Notes: generated by a model not told the origin, from the sequence alone. Counted from the stretch's first letter, positions 1 to 8,992 are shown. The stretch is 41,225 bases of DNA from JBBDRW01 sp040905265 (GCA_040905265.1 JBBDRW010000074.1:1-41225); one strand, 5' to 3'. Numbers and translations: made by a program.

Positions 1-391
1 TTTCCCTGTTCGAGTAGTGACAGAGTGAAGAGAGAGTCCCTGCGATCAGATTGTAGCCGTTGTAAGGATCATCTGATCGATTCAGGCCGGCAAGAAAGTC
101 TTCCGGTTCATCCCGGCTCTCCAGAAACGTTGTTGGCAGTTCACCGCGGCTTTTTGCATCCGGGTCATGGCCAGCCATATCCCGGTGGTTGGTGAGGGCC
201 GATATCCTGCCGTCCCGGTGCAAGCCAAGCCAGGTCCCGCCGCCGGCCAGGTCCTTGCCGGCCAAAATGGAAGGGCTTTCCGGCCAGAATCGGGCGGATC
301 GTGTTGGGCGTTCGTAAAATTCATCCCTGTTGGCCGCCAGTATCAAATAGTAGTCCGGGTGGGAATTATAAGCGAATACGAGAAGACACAT
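1..391 (-). CDS. NRDE/TANGO2-family protein, 5' part
   Basis: The reverse strand opens with ATG at 391 and reads without a stop to the window edge (130 codons), so only the N-terminal half is present. It begins Met-Cys followed by a hydrophobic strand, then AANRDEFYERPT at about residues 19-30, the signature of the NRDE (TANGO2, formerly DUF833) family, and later GGGTWLGL and ALTNHRD. Family knowledge: TANGO2-like proteins have an Ntn-hydrolase-like fold in which the conserved Cys2 is the likely nucleophile; the bacterial substrate is unknown. It is divergent from the phosphatase gene starting at 547, with 155 bases between. The family call is firm, the function is not. Confidence 0.85.
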   Translation of the reverse strand, partial: MCLLVFAYNSHPDYYLILAANRDEFYERPTRSARFWPESPSILAGKDLAGGGTWLGLHRDGRISALTNHRDMAGHDPDAKSRGELPTTFLESRDEPEDFLAGLNRSDDPYNGYNLIAGTLSSLCHYSNRE

Positions 392-546
392 GGTTTTTCC
401 GTTTATTTTTCGAAACCCTCCTCTTTTAGTGTAACAAAAATTCCGGTAATCCGTGCAGTTAGTGTGAGTGTCACATTGTGATTTTATTTGTTTGATTTCG
501 CATGAATTTTGAATATTTATAGGGTTAATTAAATTAGCTGACTGTT

Positions 547-3129
547 TTGGAATTTGAATCCGGAAGTGACACTGTACGACGTGACTGGCTGATCTTTCTG
601 GTCGGTATTTTGGCCGCTGCCTGGTTTTTCTTTGATTACGGGAACCATCACCCGCTCAGTAGTGGTGACGCCTCACTGGGAGACCTGTCTGCCATGCAGA
701 TTGGCAATGAGAAGATGGAATCTTTCGGATATCAGATTTCTCCTGATGGCGTGATAACAGCCCGGTACCAGGTTCGGAGTGCGTTGCTGGATTCACTACA
801 GCTTCAGGCCAATATCAATTCATTTCTTCGGGACTCTTCCAACAGGAAAATCTACCAGCCGTTTTACTGGAGCCTGGACTACTATATATCTCAACAGGCC
901 GAACGTCAGGATTTTGATTTCGAATCAATGGGACGGGATCCGGACTTTACAATCCGGCTGGATGAACGTGGAAGGTTACTGGAGTTCCGAAATCCGACTC
1001 AGCAACAACCCTCGACGTTGTTTCATCCGGATGCGATGCGGTCCGCCCTGCGCATGGACGTTCAACAAGAGCATGTTTCTTTGGCGGACAGCCTGGTCCC
1101 TCATCGATTTTCCATTGACCTGAATCGAACCGGAGAACCGGAACTGTTAAACGAGGGGGTTATCCTGACTCGTGATGTGATGGTTCGGATGGGGAACTAT
1201 TATCTGGAACAATCCGGGTGGAGGGAAGTGTTTGAGGAGCCGGAATCCATCCGGCCTGTATCTGTCGGACAGGTAAACGGGGCTGAACTTCTCTACGTTC
1301 AGCAGAATCCGAACGTACGTCAGCGTCTTGAGTTGACACTGACTCTCTCAGCCGGAGGTGCGCTGGCATCAATGGCCACTGCATACCCTTCGATTGATGG
1401 TATGCCAACAACCCTTCAGTTCGTTTTGAGCGGGCTCAGAGGGTTTGTCGTTGTGATCTTCTTTTTCTGGCTGGCTATTCTTCTCTATATCCGGATCCGG
1501 CTGCGGGTAATCGATATCAGGCCGGCAATCCTGCTGGCAGTGATTGCCGGGTTTGCATTCCCGGCATTTGAGCTGTTGAGCTGGCTTCATCAAAATTTTG
1601 GCGGGCCCGGGAACCCCGGAGCCGTTGATATTCTGATGCTGGCGGTCCAGATCAGCCTGATGGCCGCATTCATCTCCCTGGCCTATTTTGTGGTCGTCAT
1701 TACAGGAGATTCGATTACCCGTCAAAACTGGGTGAGTAAAATCAGGACATTGGATCTTGTCCGGATCGGCCACTACATGAACCGGCCGACAGGGGTTGCC
1801 CTGATTCATGCAGTCTCATTCGGATTCATTTTGGCAGCAATCTGGTCGGCTCTTCAGTGGGTATTTCCGGTCAGTTATCTTACGGTGCCGGATGCTTTTG
1901 TTGCTGACCAGACCTATCTGGCTCCTCTGACTCATCTGGGGCATCACCTGCTGCTCTGTTTTTTTATTATTCAGATCATCTATCTCATCCTGATCGGCCA
2001 GGTGAGTTCCTATTCAAAATCGGGATTTGTCACAGTAACTGCATCAGTTCTGGTCTTTGGATTGATGGCGCCGGAGGCTGTTTCCGCCGGTCCGGCAGGA
2101 GTTGAAATAGTGTTTTCGGGGGCAATCGGGCTGATTCTCGGGCTGATCTATCACTATCGGGATTTTTTGACGACGTTTTTGACGTTTTTCATATTTACGG
2201 TGTTGATCACGACATCGCAAGGCTGGCTTGTGATCAACTCACCGGATGCGTCTGTTTTTTATCCGGCGGCCGGCATTTTGTTCGTCTTTCTGATTGTCGG
2301 ATATCTCGGAATTACCCGTGGCAAATCGGTCCGGGAACTTCCAAAATATGTTCCTGATTATATTGAGGAGCTGGCTCAGGAGGAGCGAATCAAACAGGAG
2401 CTGCAGATCGCCCGAAAGGTTCAGCAATCCTTTCTGCCGATCTCGAAACCGGAATTACCCGGACTTGACCTTGGAGCAGTCTGTATCCCGGCCTATGAGA
2501 CAGGTGGAGACTACTATGATTTTATCCAGATCGACAGGGATCGATACGCCATTACGATCGGTGATGTGAGCGGTAAGGGATTTCAGGCGGCATTCTATAT
2601 GACCTTTATCAAAGGGGTTCTGCATGCTCTGTGTCGTGATCTGAAATCGACCTCCTCTGTCCTGGTCAGCGCCAACGAGCTGCTTTTTGAAAACGTCCGC
2701 CGCGGCACGTTTATATCACTCATTTTCGGAGTGATCGATCTTAAAAATGGACTATTTACCTTTTCCAGGGCAGGGCACAATCCGCTGCTGCATTACCAAA
2801 AGAATGAAGATCGGTTGCGGGTGATACGGCCGGATGGCCTGGCACTTGGTATGACAAGGGATGAAGCATTCAAAAACAACCTGTATGAAGAGTCGCTGCA
2901 ACTTGAAAAGGGCGATCTTCTCGTTCTCTTCACAGACGGCATCGTGGAAGCCGTAAGCGCAGATCGACAATTCTATGGTGACAAGCGCCTGCACCGGCTT
3001 TTGAAGCATCACCACGAGAAATCTTCGGAAGAGATTGTGTCTCATATCATACAGGATGTACAGGAGTTTGCGCAAGAGGCGAAACAGCATGATGATATGA
3101 CGCTTCTGGTCATTAAGAGGAGCCCATGA
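547..3129 (+). CDS. Membrane-anchored PP2C (SpoIIE/RsbU-type) serine phosphatase
   Basis: This 860-residue protein has a membrane segment near residues 14-30, an extracytoplasmic region to about 290, then a block of about eight hydrophobic segments up to about 590. A short coiled-coil linker (QEERIKQELQIARKVQQSF) leads to a C-terminal PP2C domain at about 608-860. Metal-binding motifs are visible: GGDYYDF, GDVSGKG, AGHNPLL, LFTDGIVEA and HDDMTLLV. Such phosphatases dephosphorylate anti-sigma-factor antagonists in partner-switching cascades; here the multi-pass N-terminus would be the sensor. No STAS or anti-sigma kinase gene is in the window. The start is TTG at 547: an in-frame TAG at 535 limits upstream choices, and the next in-frame ATG (about residue 50) would delete the first membrane segment. 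No clear ribosome-binding site is seen. Confidence 0.9.
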   Translation: MEFESGSDTVRRDWLIFLVGILAAAWFFFDYGNHHPLSSGDASLGDLSAMQIGNEKMESFGYQISPDGVITARYQVRSALLDSLQLQANINSFLRDSSNRKIYQPFYWSLDYYISQQAERQDFDFESMGRDPDFTIRLDERGRLLEFRNPTQQQPSTLFHPDAMRSALRMDVQQEHVSLADSLVPHRFSIDLNRTGEPELLNEGVILTRDVMVRMGNYYLEQSGWREVFEEPESIRPVSVGQVNGAELLYVQQNPNVRQRLELTLTLSAGGALASMATAYPSIDGMPTTLQFVLSGLRGFVVVIFFFWLAILLYIRIRLRVIDIRPAILLAVIAGFAFPAFELLSWLHQNFGGPGNPGAVDILMLAVQISLMAAFISLAYFVVVITGDSITRQNWVSKIRTLDLVRIGHYMNRPTGVALIHAVSFGFILAAIWSALQWVFPVSYLTVPDAFVADQTYLAPLTHLGHHLLLCFFIIQIIYLILIGQVSSYSKSGFVTVTASVLVFGLMAPEAVSAGPAGVEIVFSGAIGLILGLIYHYRDFLTTFLTFFIFTVLITTSQGWLVINSPDASVFYPAAGILFVFLIVGYLGITRGKSVRELPKYVPDYIEELAQEERIKQELQIARKVQQSFLPISKPELPGLDLGAVCIPAYETGGDYYDFIQIDRDRYAITIGDVSGKGFQAAFYMTFIKGVLHALCRDLKSTSSVLVSANELLFENVRRGTFISLIFGVIDLKNGLFTFSRAGHNPLLHYQKNEDRLRVIRPDGLALGMTRDEAFKNNLYEESLQLEKGDLLVLFTDGIVEAVSADRQFYGDKRLHRLLKHHHEKSSEEIVSHIIQDVQEFAQEAKQHDDMTLLVIKRSP

Positions 3130-3169
3130 GAGAGTATTTTTTCACTATATTCAGGTAGAATGACACACG

Positions 3170-3204
3170 GGAGGCTTTGAAAAATCAGGTTTTGCAAAGC
3201 CTCC
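3170..3204. repeat. Family A hairpin in the leader of the thioredoxin-like gene
   Basis: A perfect 10-bp stem (GGAGGCTTTG at 3170-3179, CAAAGCCTCC at 3195-3204) continues inward as A4/T4 pairing with one bulged G. It ends 29 bases before the ATG at 3234. No T-tract follows directly, so it does not look like a simple terminator. The arm sequence recurs at 8832-8868, 32949-33057 and 39150-39205. Confidence 0.7.
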
Positions 3205-3233
3205 ACACGAATTGTCTCTTTTAGAAACAAAAA

Positions 3234-3746
3234 ATGGAATTGTCGATGCAGCGGGTTTCACTGATATGTTCACTCTTGTTTACCATTGCCATATCCGTAT
3301 CTGCCCAGGCTGATTCCCAGGGTGATAACCTGTACTGGGTTGGGATGGAACGGGCACTGCAGCTTTCGGAATCCAATGGTAAACTGATTCTCATCGATGT
3401 CTATGCCGAGTGGTGTCCTTACTGTCAGCGAATGCAGGACGAAGTCTATCCGGACCAGACAGTCATCGATATGATCCAGGAGTATTTCATACCGGTTCGG
3501 ATCAACATCGAATCTCAGGAACCGATGCGGTATCTGGGGAGGGACTATACACAGGAGGAATTCTCCAGGGCACTGCAATACCAGAGTATCCCGACGACCT
3601 ATTTTATGAACGAGAGTGGTGAAGTGGTCGGGCAGCAGCCCGGTCTCTTGCCGGCAGAGATGTTTTCCGATCTGCTGGAGTATGTTGGAAGCCGGGCATT
3701 TGAAGAGCAGACATTTGATGAGTTCAGACAGCAAAAAGATTCCTGA
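3234..3746 (+). CDS. Secreted thioredoxin-like protein with CPYC active site
   Basis: The 170-residue product has an N-terminal signal peptide (hydrophobic run SLICSLLFTIAISVSA), then a thioredoxin fold with the redox motif WCPYC at residues 60-64, a cis-proline strand (SIPTTYF) and an acidic C-terminus. This matches periplasmic DUF255/thioredoxin_7-type proteins that reduce or maintain envelope thiols; the client is unknown. Two ATGs are possible: 3234 and 3246. The sequence around the first (AAAATGGAAT) closely resembles the 3' flank of the hairpin repeat near 8908, so 3246, which starts directly at the signal peptide, may be the true start. The DtxR-type gene follows 29 bases downstream on the same strand and may be co-transcribed. 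Confidence 0.85.
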   Translation: MELSMQRVSLICSLLFTIAISVSAQADSQGDNLYWVGMERALQLSESNGKLILIDVYAEWCPYCQRMQDEVYPDQTVIDMIQEYFIPVRINIESQEPMRYLGRDYTQEEFSRALQYQSIPTTYFMNESGEVVGQQPGLLPAEMFSDLLEYVGSRAFEEQTFDEFRQQKDS

Positions 3747-3775
3747 ACCATTATTAAATTTCAGAATATCGATTT

Positions 3776-4450
3776 ATGGCGTTAAGTCAGGCAGTAGAAG
3801 ATTACTTGAAGGCGATCTATGTGCTCGAGGCTGATCTTGAGGATGGAGGAGTATCTACGACACAGGTTGCAGATGAATTGGGTGTCTCATCCGCTTCGGT
3901 TACCAATATGATCAAGCGGCTGGCCAAGCTCGGACTGGTTCGGTATGAATCCTATTATGGCGCCAGACTGACAGATGCCGGCAGGAAAATCGCTCTCGAG
4001 GTGATCCGCCACCACCGCCTGCTGGAACTCTATCTGAAGGAGGTGATGGGGTACTCCTGGGATGAAGTTCACGATGAGGCAGAAAAGCTGGAACATCATA
4101 TCTCTGAGCAGTTTGAGGATAAAATCGCAGAGCTTTTGAACCACCCGACCATGGATCCGCACGGAGACCCGATTCCGACGAAGGAGGGCCTGATCCCGGA
4201 TGTCGCCACCTCACCACTGCTCGAAATGGAGGAGAGGGAACCATGTCTGCTCGGAAGGGTTAAAAACCAGGACCCGGAGTTGCTCCGATACCTTGAAAAA
4301 ATCGGATTGATTCCGGGTGTCCGGTTAGAAATCGTGGAGAAAGCACCGTTCAAGGGGCCGATAACACTTGAGATAGAGGGAGAAAACAGAGTCGTCGGGT
4401 ATGATGTCGCTTCACATCTCTACGTGCTGGATGCCGGTGAAGAGAGGTAA
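3776..4450 (+). CDS. DtxR/MntR-family metal-dependent transcriptional regulator
   Basis: The 224-residue protein has the full three-domain DtxR layout: winged helix (about 1-65, with TTQVADELGVSSASVTNMIKRL as recognition region), dimerisation and metal-binding domain (about 66-140), and a FeoA/SH3-like C-terminal domain (about 150-222). Aligning by eye with the known proteins, D9, E103, E106 and H107 occupy positions of the MntR ligands D8, E99, E102 and H103, while K12 stands where MntR has E11. DtxR/IdeR carry Met and Cys at the first two positions. The ligand set therefore leans to manganese, although the third domain is more typical of iron regulators. No transporter gene adjoins it, so its targets are probably elsewhere. 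Confidence 0.9.
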   Translation: MALSQAVEDYLKAIYVLEADLEDGGVSTTQVADELGVSSASVTNMIKRLAKLGLVRYESYYGARLTDAGRKIALEVIRHHRLLELYLKEVMGYSWDEVHDEAEKLEHHISEQFEDKIAELLNHPTMDPHGDPIPTKEGLIPDVATSPLLEMEEREPCLLGRVKNQDPELLRYLEKIGLIPGVRLEIVEKAPFKGPITLEIEGENRVVGYDVASHLYVLDAGEER

Positions 4451-4534
4451 ACGGCCTGTTTCCTTGTTGATCACCAATTTCCCTGTCCATCTCTTTGGCA
4501 GTTGCAACCCGAAGAGCAAGATCTTTGTTCGAGG

Positions 4535-5374
4535 TCAATCTGAAAGCGTATCCGGATGCTTCAATGGATCCGGATAGTGAAAGGTGTATGAGAGGAGCTC
4601 TTTCAGTTTCCGGTTTGAGACAACTTTGTTCTCCACGGGCCCAGTCTCTTCTTGAAACTGTGGTTTCTCCAGGCCGTACTGTTCAGCCGCCGAAGTGTAG
4701 AACTCCCGGCGTGTCGGATGCTCATCGGATACGGCATTGAGGATTTTACCCTTTACACCCTGCCGGATCACTTCCACTATCACACCGACCGCATCCGACT
4801 GATGGATCAGATTGACCGGTTTTTCCCCGTTGCCCGGATTGTTTCGTTTTGCCAGGTAGCGGACAGGATGGCGGCTTCCACCATACAACCCGCCGAACCG
4901 GAGGACTGTAGTATCAAACGTTGTATCTTTCATCAACATCGATTCACAGGCCAGGAGAGCCTTGCCGCTCTCCGAAGAGGCAGAGCTTTCGCGTGCATCC
5001 TCCTCGGACACTTCTCCGTCCCGGTTGCTGTAGACGGATGTGGAACTGACAAAAATGACCCAGGGGATCTTGTGCTCCCGTACTTTTCGGATGACTGATT
5101 CCACCTCCCCGGGATGACGCTGCAGGACATCTCCTTTCCTTCGTCCGGGAGGGATATTCAGGACAAGAAGGTCACAGTTCCAGAACTCCACCTCCTGATC
5201 CGGCCGGATGCCCTCACGGGTTACTTCCAGCAGCAGGGGTTCAATCCCTTTGTTGCGTAGTGAACCCAGCTTTTCCGGCGAGGTTGTACTCCCCATTACC
5301 CTGTGGTTCTCCCCGATGAGTTGGACAGCGAGCGGATAACCGAGCCAGCCGCATCCAAGTATACTGATGTTCAT
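4535..5374 (-). CDS. NAD(P)-binding epimerase/dehydratase-like protein (YeeZ-type SDR)
   Basis: The 279-residue protein opens with a Rossmann fold (MNISILGCGWLGYPLA), followed by strands ending in LLVLNIPPGRR and WVIFVSSTSVYSNRDGEVSE, and LRFGGLYGG further on. This is the extended SDR layout seen in YeeZ-like epimerase-family proteins. The glycine motif GCGWLG is intact, but the usual YxxxK catalytic pair is not obvious, so it may bind a nucleotide without classic dehydrogenase chemistry. It is a single gene, convergent with the DtxR-type gene (84 bases apart) and divergent from hemG. The substrate cannot be told from sequence. Confidence 0.85.
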   Translation of the reverse strand: MNISILGCGWLGYPLAVQLIGENHRVMGSTTSPEKLGSLRNKGIEPLLLEVTREGIRPDQEVEFWNCDLLVLNIPPGRRKGDVLQRHPGEVESVIRKVREHKIPWVIFVSSTSVYSNRDGEVSEEDARESSASSESGKALLACESMLMKDTTFDTTVLRFGGLYGGSRHPVRYLAKRNNPGNGEKPVNLIHQSDAVGVIVEVIRQGVKGKILNAVSDEHPTRREFYTSAAEQYGLEKPQFQEETGPVENKVVSNRKLKELLSYTFHYPDPLKHPDTLSD

Positions 5375-5647
5375 ATCTTGTACTTTGGTATCATTGATTA
5401 CAGGTTGTAGAATATACAGATTTCAGGTCGACGGGGTTCCATTTTTCGATGGCACCTGTAAATATTGGATCACTCTTTCCCGGCGATTTGAGTATCTTGG
5501 GATTTGCTCCGGTATTGTTTATCTGTAGGGGCGGATGAGCAAGCGTCAGGCAGTATATTGAATGGGTATTATATCTGATGGAAGCCTCCGTTTATTTCAG
5601 GCCGAGCTCACCGATGAAGAATTTGAAGTTGGAAATGGGTTTCAATA

Positions 5648-6997
5648 ATGAATGAGAAGAGAAAAATCGCTGTGGTTGGTGCCGGTATCAGCGGATTAAC
5701 AACTGCTTATAAACTGGAACGGTCAGGGGCAGAAGTGACGCTGTTTGAAAAACGGCCTGATCCCGGCGGCTCGATCAAAAGTGTTCGGGAGAAGGGATGG
5801 CTGGTAGAGTATGGGCCGAATACCTTTCAACTGAAATCTGAACGTCAGCTAAAGTTTCTGCGTGAACTGGGCCTTGAAAAGGAGATTGTGGTTGCAAATT
5901 CCAGCTCCTCCAACCGTTTTGTATTGAAAGGTGGGGAACTGATACCGGTACCTGTGAAACTGGCCGAGATGTTCCGTACGGAACTGATCAGCCGGAAGGC
6001 AAAGAAACAAGTACTGATGGAGCCATTTGTTTCGAAGGGTACTGATCCTGATGAGTCGCTCGCATCATTTGTCCGTCGCCGGCTCGGAGACGAACTGCTT
6101 GAGTATGCTGTAGATCCGTTTGTTGCCGGTGTCTATGCGGGCCGGCCCGACCAGCTTTCCGTACGGCATGCGTTTCCCCGTTTGTACAGCCTGGAACAGA
6201 AGTACAGGTCTCTCATACTGGGAGCAGTCGCCTCCTCTTTCAGCAGGCGAAGGAGAGAGTCGTTCGCTACCCGCCTGATCTCGTTTCAGGATGGTCTTCA
6301 GGCCCTTCCTGTACGTATTGCCGGAAGGTTGCAGGATGTTCGATATCAGAAAGATGTATCCAGGATACAACGTGAGAAGGAGGGATGGTTTGTCGAGGCA
6401 TCCGGTGAGAAATCCGGTCCTTATGAACATGTAATTTTGAATATTCCGCTCTACCGGATCAGCGAACAGCTGGTGAACGGGGGTGGATCCATTCTGGGTA
6501 TGGTGAAGAAGGCGGGATATCCGCCACTCTCCGTTTTTATTTCGGGATACCGGCGTGAGCAGGTAGCCCATCCTCTGAATGGATTCGGTTTTCTGGTTCC
6601 AGGGAATCAGAAAAGACAAATTTTAGGCACCCTTTTTAACTCTACGCTTTTTCCCGGCCGGGCACCGGAGGGAAAGGTGCTTATGACAACCTTTGTGGGC
6701 GGTGGCCGCCAGCCTGAGCTCGCCTCACTGGAGACGGCTCAGCTTGCCGCTCTTGTCGGCGGGGAACTTCGGGAACTGGCAGGTGTGAATGGAGAGCCGG
6801 AGTTTATGGATCACGTCTACTGGCCGAATTCAATACCGCAGTATACTACCTCCTATGATGAGGTCCTTGGTGCAATACGAGAGCTGGAAGAGCAAAACAA
6901 AGGGCTTCATCTCCTTGGAAATTTCCGGGGCGGGATTTCGATGCCCGACTGTATTGATAACGGTTTTGCCCTGGCTGCCCGGTTGAGTAGTAAGTAA
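5648..6997 (+). CDS. hemG: Oxygen-dependent protoporphyrinogen oxidase (HemY/CgoX type)
   Basis: The 449-residue flavoprotein begins with the FAD dinucleotide motif (VVGAGISGLTTAYKLE) and the following GG doublet of this amine-oxidase-like superfamily, GGSIKSV. The family motif YGPNTFQL and a C-terminal FAD-contact region (LHLLGNFRGGISMPDCIDNG) are present. Length fits HemY-type enzymes that oxidise protoporphyrinogen IX (or coproporphyrinogen III in CgoX) at the membrane surface. The symbol hemY or cgoX is equally usual; sequence reading alone does not separate the two substrates. Its ATG overlaps the stop of a 28-codon reading frame as TAATG at 5646-5650. A second heme gene, hemD, lies at 10278-11015 on the other strand, so the pathway is scattered. 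A terminator-like hairpin follows at 7023. Confidence 0.92.
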   Translation: MNEKRKIAVVGAGISGLTTAYKLERSGAEVTLFEKRPDPGGSIKSVREKGWLVEYGPNTFQLKSERQLKFLRELGLEKEIVVANSSSSNRFVLKGGELIPVPVKLAEMFRTELISRKAKKQVLMEPFVSKGTDPDESLASFVRRRLGDELLEYAVDPFVAGVYAGRPDQLSVRHAFPRLYSLEQKYRSLILGAVASSFSRRRRESFATRLISFQDGLQALPVRIAGRLQDVRYQKDVSRIQREKEGWFVEASGEKSGPYEHVILNIPLYRISEQLVNGGGSILGMVKKAGYPPLSVFISGYRREQVAHPLNGFGFLVPGNQKRQILGTLFNSTLFPGRAPEGKVLMTTFVGGGRQPELASLETAQLAALVGGELRELAGVNGEPEFMDHVYWPNSIPQYTTSYDEVLGAIRELEEQNKGLHLLGNFRGGISMPDCIDNGFALAARLSSK

Positions 6998-7022
6998 CCC
7001 GTCCACCATACTCCTGCGGGGC

Positions 7023-7045
7023 TCCGCCGGCTGGCGGAAACTTTT
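7023..7045 (+). terminator. Terminator-like hairpin after hemG
   Basis: A perfect 6-bp GC-rich stem (TCCGCC at 7023-7028, GGCGGA at 7033-7038) with a 4-base loop is followed by AACTTTT. It lies 25 bases after the hemG stop in the convergent junction with the SGNH hydrolase gene. The T-run is short, so strength is uncertain. Confidence 0.5.
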
Positions 7046-7145
7046 GCCGTCTGGCTTCTTTAAAAAACAGCTACGGGCTATGCACCGGTTTTTTGCATTG
7101 CGATCCGGCAAAATCTTTTCGACTCACCCCGTCGGTTCACTGAGA

Positions 7146-8648
7146 CTACGTTCGTTGTTTGGCAGAGAAGAGTTCAAGCAGATGCTGAAGAAGATTCTGT
7201 CCTGTCCGGGTGATTCTCTCTCTGCGTCCCATTGAGAGGAAGCTCATCATGATTCGAAGCTCGCTCAACAGGTACGGGGGGTCTGTAACCAGTGTATCGT
7301 TTTCAATGACCATGTCCCAGTCGATATCGTGATCGAATCGAACACCGGCTTTAGACATTACCTTGTGATAGATGTTTGCGATCAAGCCGTAACCGATCGT
7401 TGTCGGGTGGAGTCCGTCCAGACTGAAAATTCCTCCCTGTACAATTTTTCGGCTCTCACTGTCGACTTTCAGATAGTCTGTAGACAAGGTCACTTTCCCA
7501 TCCTCCCGGACGAGGTGGGACGTCATTTCATTCCTTTTCAGGGCTTTGATAAACTCCGGAGGGAATGGCCGAACCGCATCAACCCCGAGCCGCCGTCTTG
7601 CAACAGCATTCACATACCTGTGAACCGGAACCCTGTGGAAACCAAATTCATCGGCAAGGTCCCGAATGATCTGGTTATACCGGTCTACCAACTGATCGAG
7701 TTCAATCGCCTGTTCACGGGTTAGGTGAGGGTTTTTTTCGGGATCGAAATCTTCATCCCAGATCCAGAACCGGGTATAGTAGTCAAAATACCCCCTGTGT
7801 GGCCCCTCCCGCACAAGGTTTACACCCCGGATTAACGGAGGAATCGTGACGTAGGGATATGTCGGTACAAAAACTCTCGGGATCTTCAATCGGCTGACTT
7901 TTTCATAAAGGCGGCGCATCTCTTTTTCAAAATGTTCCGGCCGGTAAACGGTTGAGGCCCGTTCAAAATGGGGTGCGTTCAACTCCTCCGGTTCGGAGTA
8001 GATAATCTTGAGGGCACTGAGAGCACCGACAAAATTATTGTGGCCGATACAGACAATCAGGTTTTCGATTCCTCCATGTTCATTGAGCCATCGAATGTTA
8101 TCGATTTGTGAGTGCTCCTCATATTCGGGCTGGAAGGCGGGGTTGAGAACGAGCCGGCCTGTGATGTACATGGCATGATCCGGCAGAACGTTGTAGACCG
8201 AATAGCGGGCTTTGTTCTCCTGAAGGTACGTTCGGCACAGCTTTTCATTCATGAGCCATGCATCATTTGCTGCGAATCCCCAAATTGCCTGATTGTGATA
8301 TGGGATCTTTTGATCGCTTCCGTCAGTGAATGCCGTCCCTTCCCAGTAGTTTTTGATACGGCGCAGTGTACGGTAGAGGTAACGTGCCGCGGGTATATAT
8401 TCATTCCAGGTGATTCGGTTCCCGAACTCCTCCGTAAGGCCACGTACAATCATCTCCAGATTTACCGGAATCCCGGTCTGTGCGGAAAACGAAGGGATGT
8501 CAAACCGGGGTGCCGGTTCAAAGCACCGGGAGAGCATGGCAGGGAAACTCATGTCGGTCCGGTAGATTCCTCCATTCTGGAATCCCTGTCCCATACTGTC
8601 CCCGATGACAGCCAGTTTGTATTCATTTGAACTGTTTCTCTTTGCCAT
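7146..8648 (-). CDS. SGNH/GDSL-type hydrolase
   Basis: The 500-residue protein carries the SGNH blocks: GDSMGQGF near residues 16-23 (nucleophile Ser), a GHNNF segment standing for the usual GxND block, and DGLHPTTIGYG near the C-terminus with the Asp/His pair. No signal peptide is seen, so a cytoplasmic or non-classically exported enzyme is expected. Typical GDSL esterases are 200-350 residues; here long insertions, including a loop rich in Tyr, Arg and Pro in the middle, make it large. The family acts on acyl or acetyl esters of lipids, carbohydrates or peptidoglycan; the substrate is not predictable. It is monocistronic and convergent with hemG. Confidence 0.8.
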   Translation of the reverse strand: MAKRNSSNEYKLAVIGDSMGQGFQNGGIYRTDMSFPAMLSRCFEPAPRFDIPSFSAQTGIPVNLEMIVRGLTEEFGNRITWNEYIPAARYLYRTLRRIKNYWEGTAFTDGSDQKIPYHNQAIWGFAANDAWLMNEKLCRTYLQENKARYSVYNVLPDHAMYITGRLVLNPAFQPEYEEHSQIDNIRWLNEHGGIENLIVCIGHNNFVGALSALKIIYSEPEELNAPHFERASTVYRPEHFEKEMRRLYEKVSRLKIPRVFVPTYPYVTIPPLIRGVNLVREGPHRGYFDYYTRFWIWDEDFDPEKNPHLTREQAIELDQLVDRYNQIIRDLADEFGFHRVPVHRYVNAVARRRLGVDAVRPFPPEFIKALKRNEMTSHLVREDGKVTLSTDYLKVDSESRKIVQGGIFSLDGLHPTTIGYGLIANIYHKVMSKAGVRFDHDIDWDMVIENDTLVTDPPYLLSELRIMMSFLSMGRRERITRTGQNLLQHLLELFSAKQRT

Positions 8649-8992
8649 CGTAGCTGTTCATCATCTGCCGGTCTCACAGTACTTTCTGACACAGAAACCG
8701 GAAGTCTCTGCCCTGTCTGTTTGACCGGTTATTTCTTTGGTTCCGTTTGAATGTCTATATTATTCCTGCAACAATAAAGCCATTGATAACATCAAAGTGT
8801 CTTTGGACATTGTTTCCAGTGGCTGGTACATTGGAGGCTTTGAAAATCCTGGTTTTTCAAAGTATCCACATAGTATGGTTGAAAAAAATCGTTTAGACAA
8901 ACAGAAAATGGAATGCCGAGAGATTGAGTTTTCCGGATGAAACGAAATTCGCCGGCTACTTTCAACGTCGAATCAGACTCCGGTTGGAAACG
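8649..8992. other. 344-base divergent intergenic region before the Omp85-like gene
   Basis: This gap separates the SGNH hydrolase (-) from the outer-membrane protein gene (+). It holds the family A hairpin at 8832-8868 and, just after, a GTATGGTTGA half-site at 8873-8882 that recurs in other intergenic regions. An ATG at 8908 gives only a 10-codon frame. I see no RNA gene or further coding sequence; promoters for both flanking genes presumably lie here but none could be assigned. Confidence 0.5.
8832..8868. repeat. Family A hairpin upstream of the Omp85-like gene
   Basis: The left arm 8832-8846 (TGGAGGCTTTGAAAA) pairs with 8854-8868 (TTTTCAAAGTATCCA) except for two positions. The arms and the following bases, TCCACA then TTTAGA and AAAATGGAAT, parallel the element at 3170, so the repeat is about 75 bases and longer than the hairpin. 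Confidence 0.65.

Noticed and set aside
167..481. A 104-codon plus-strand frame opposite the NRDE-family gene
   Set aside because: The minus-strand frame shows the NRDE signature; this frame has no family pattern.
6065..6619. A 184-codon minus-strand frame within hemG
   Set aside because: No motif or start signal, and the hemG frame covers it fully.
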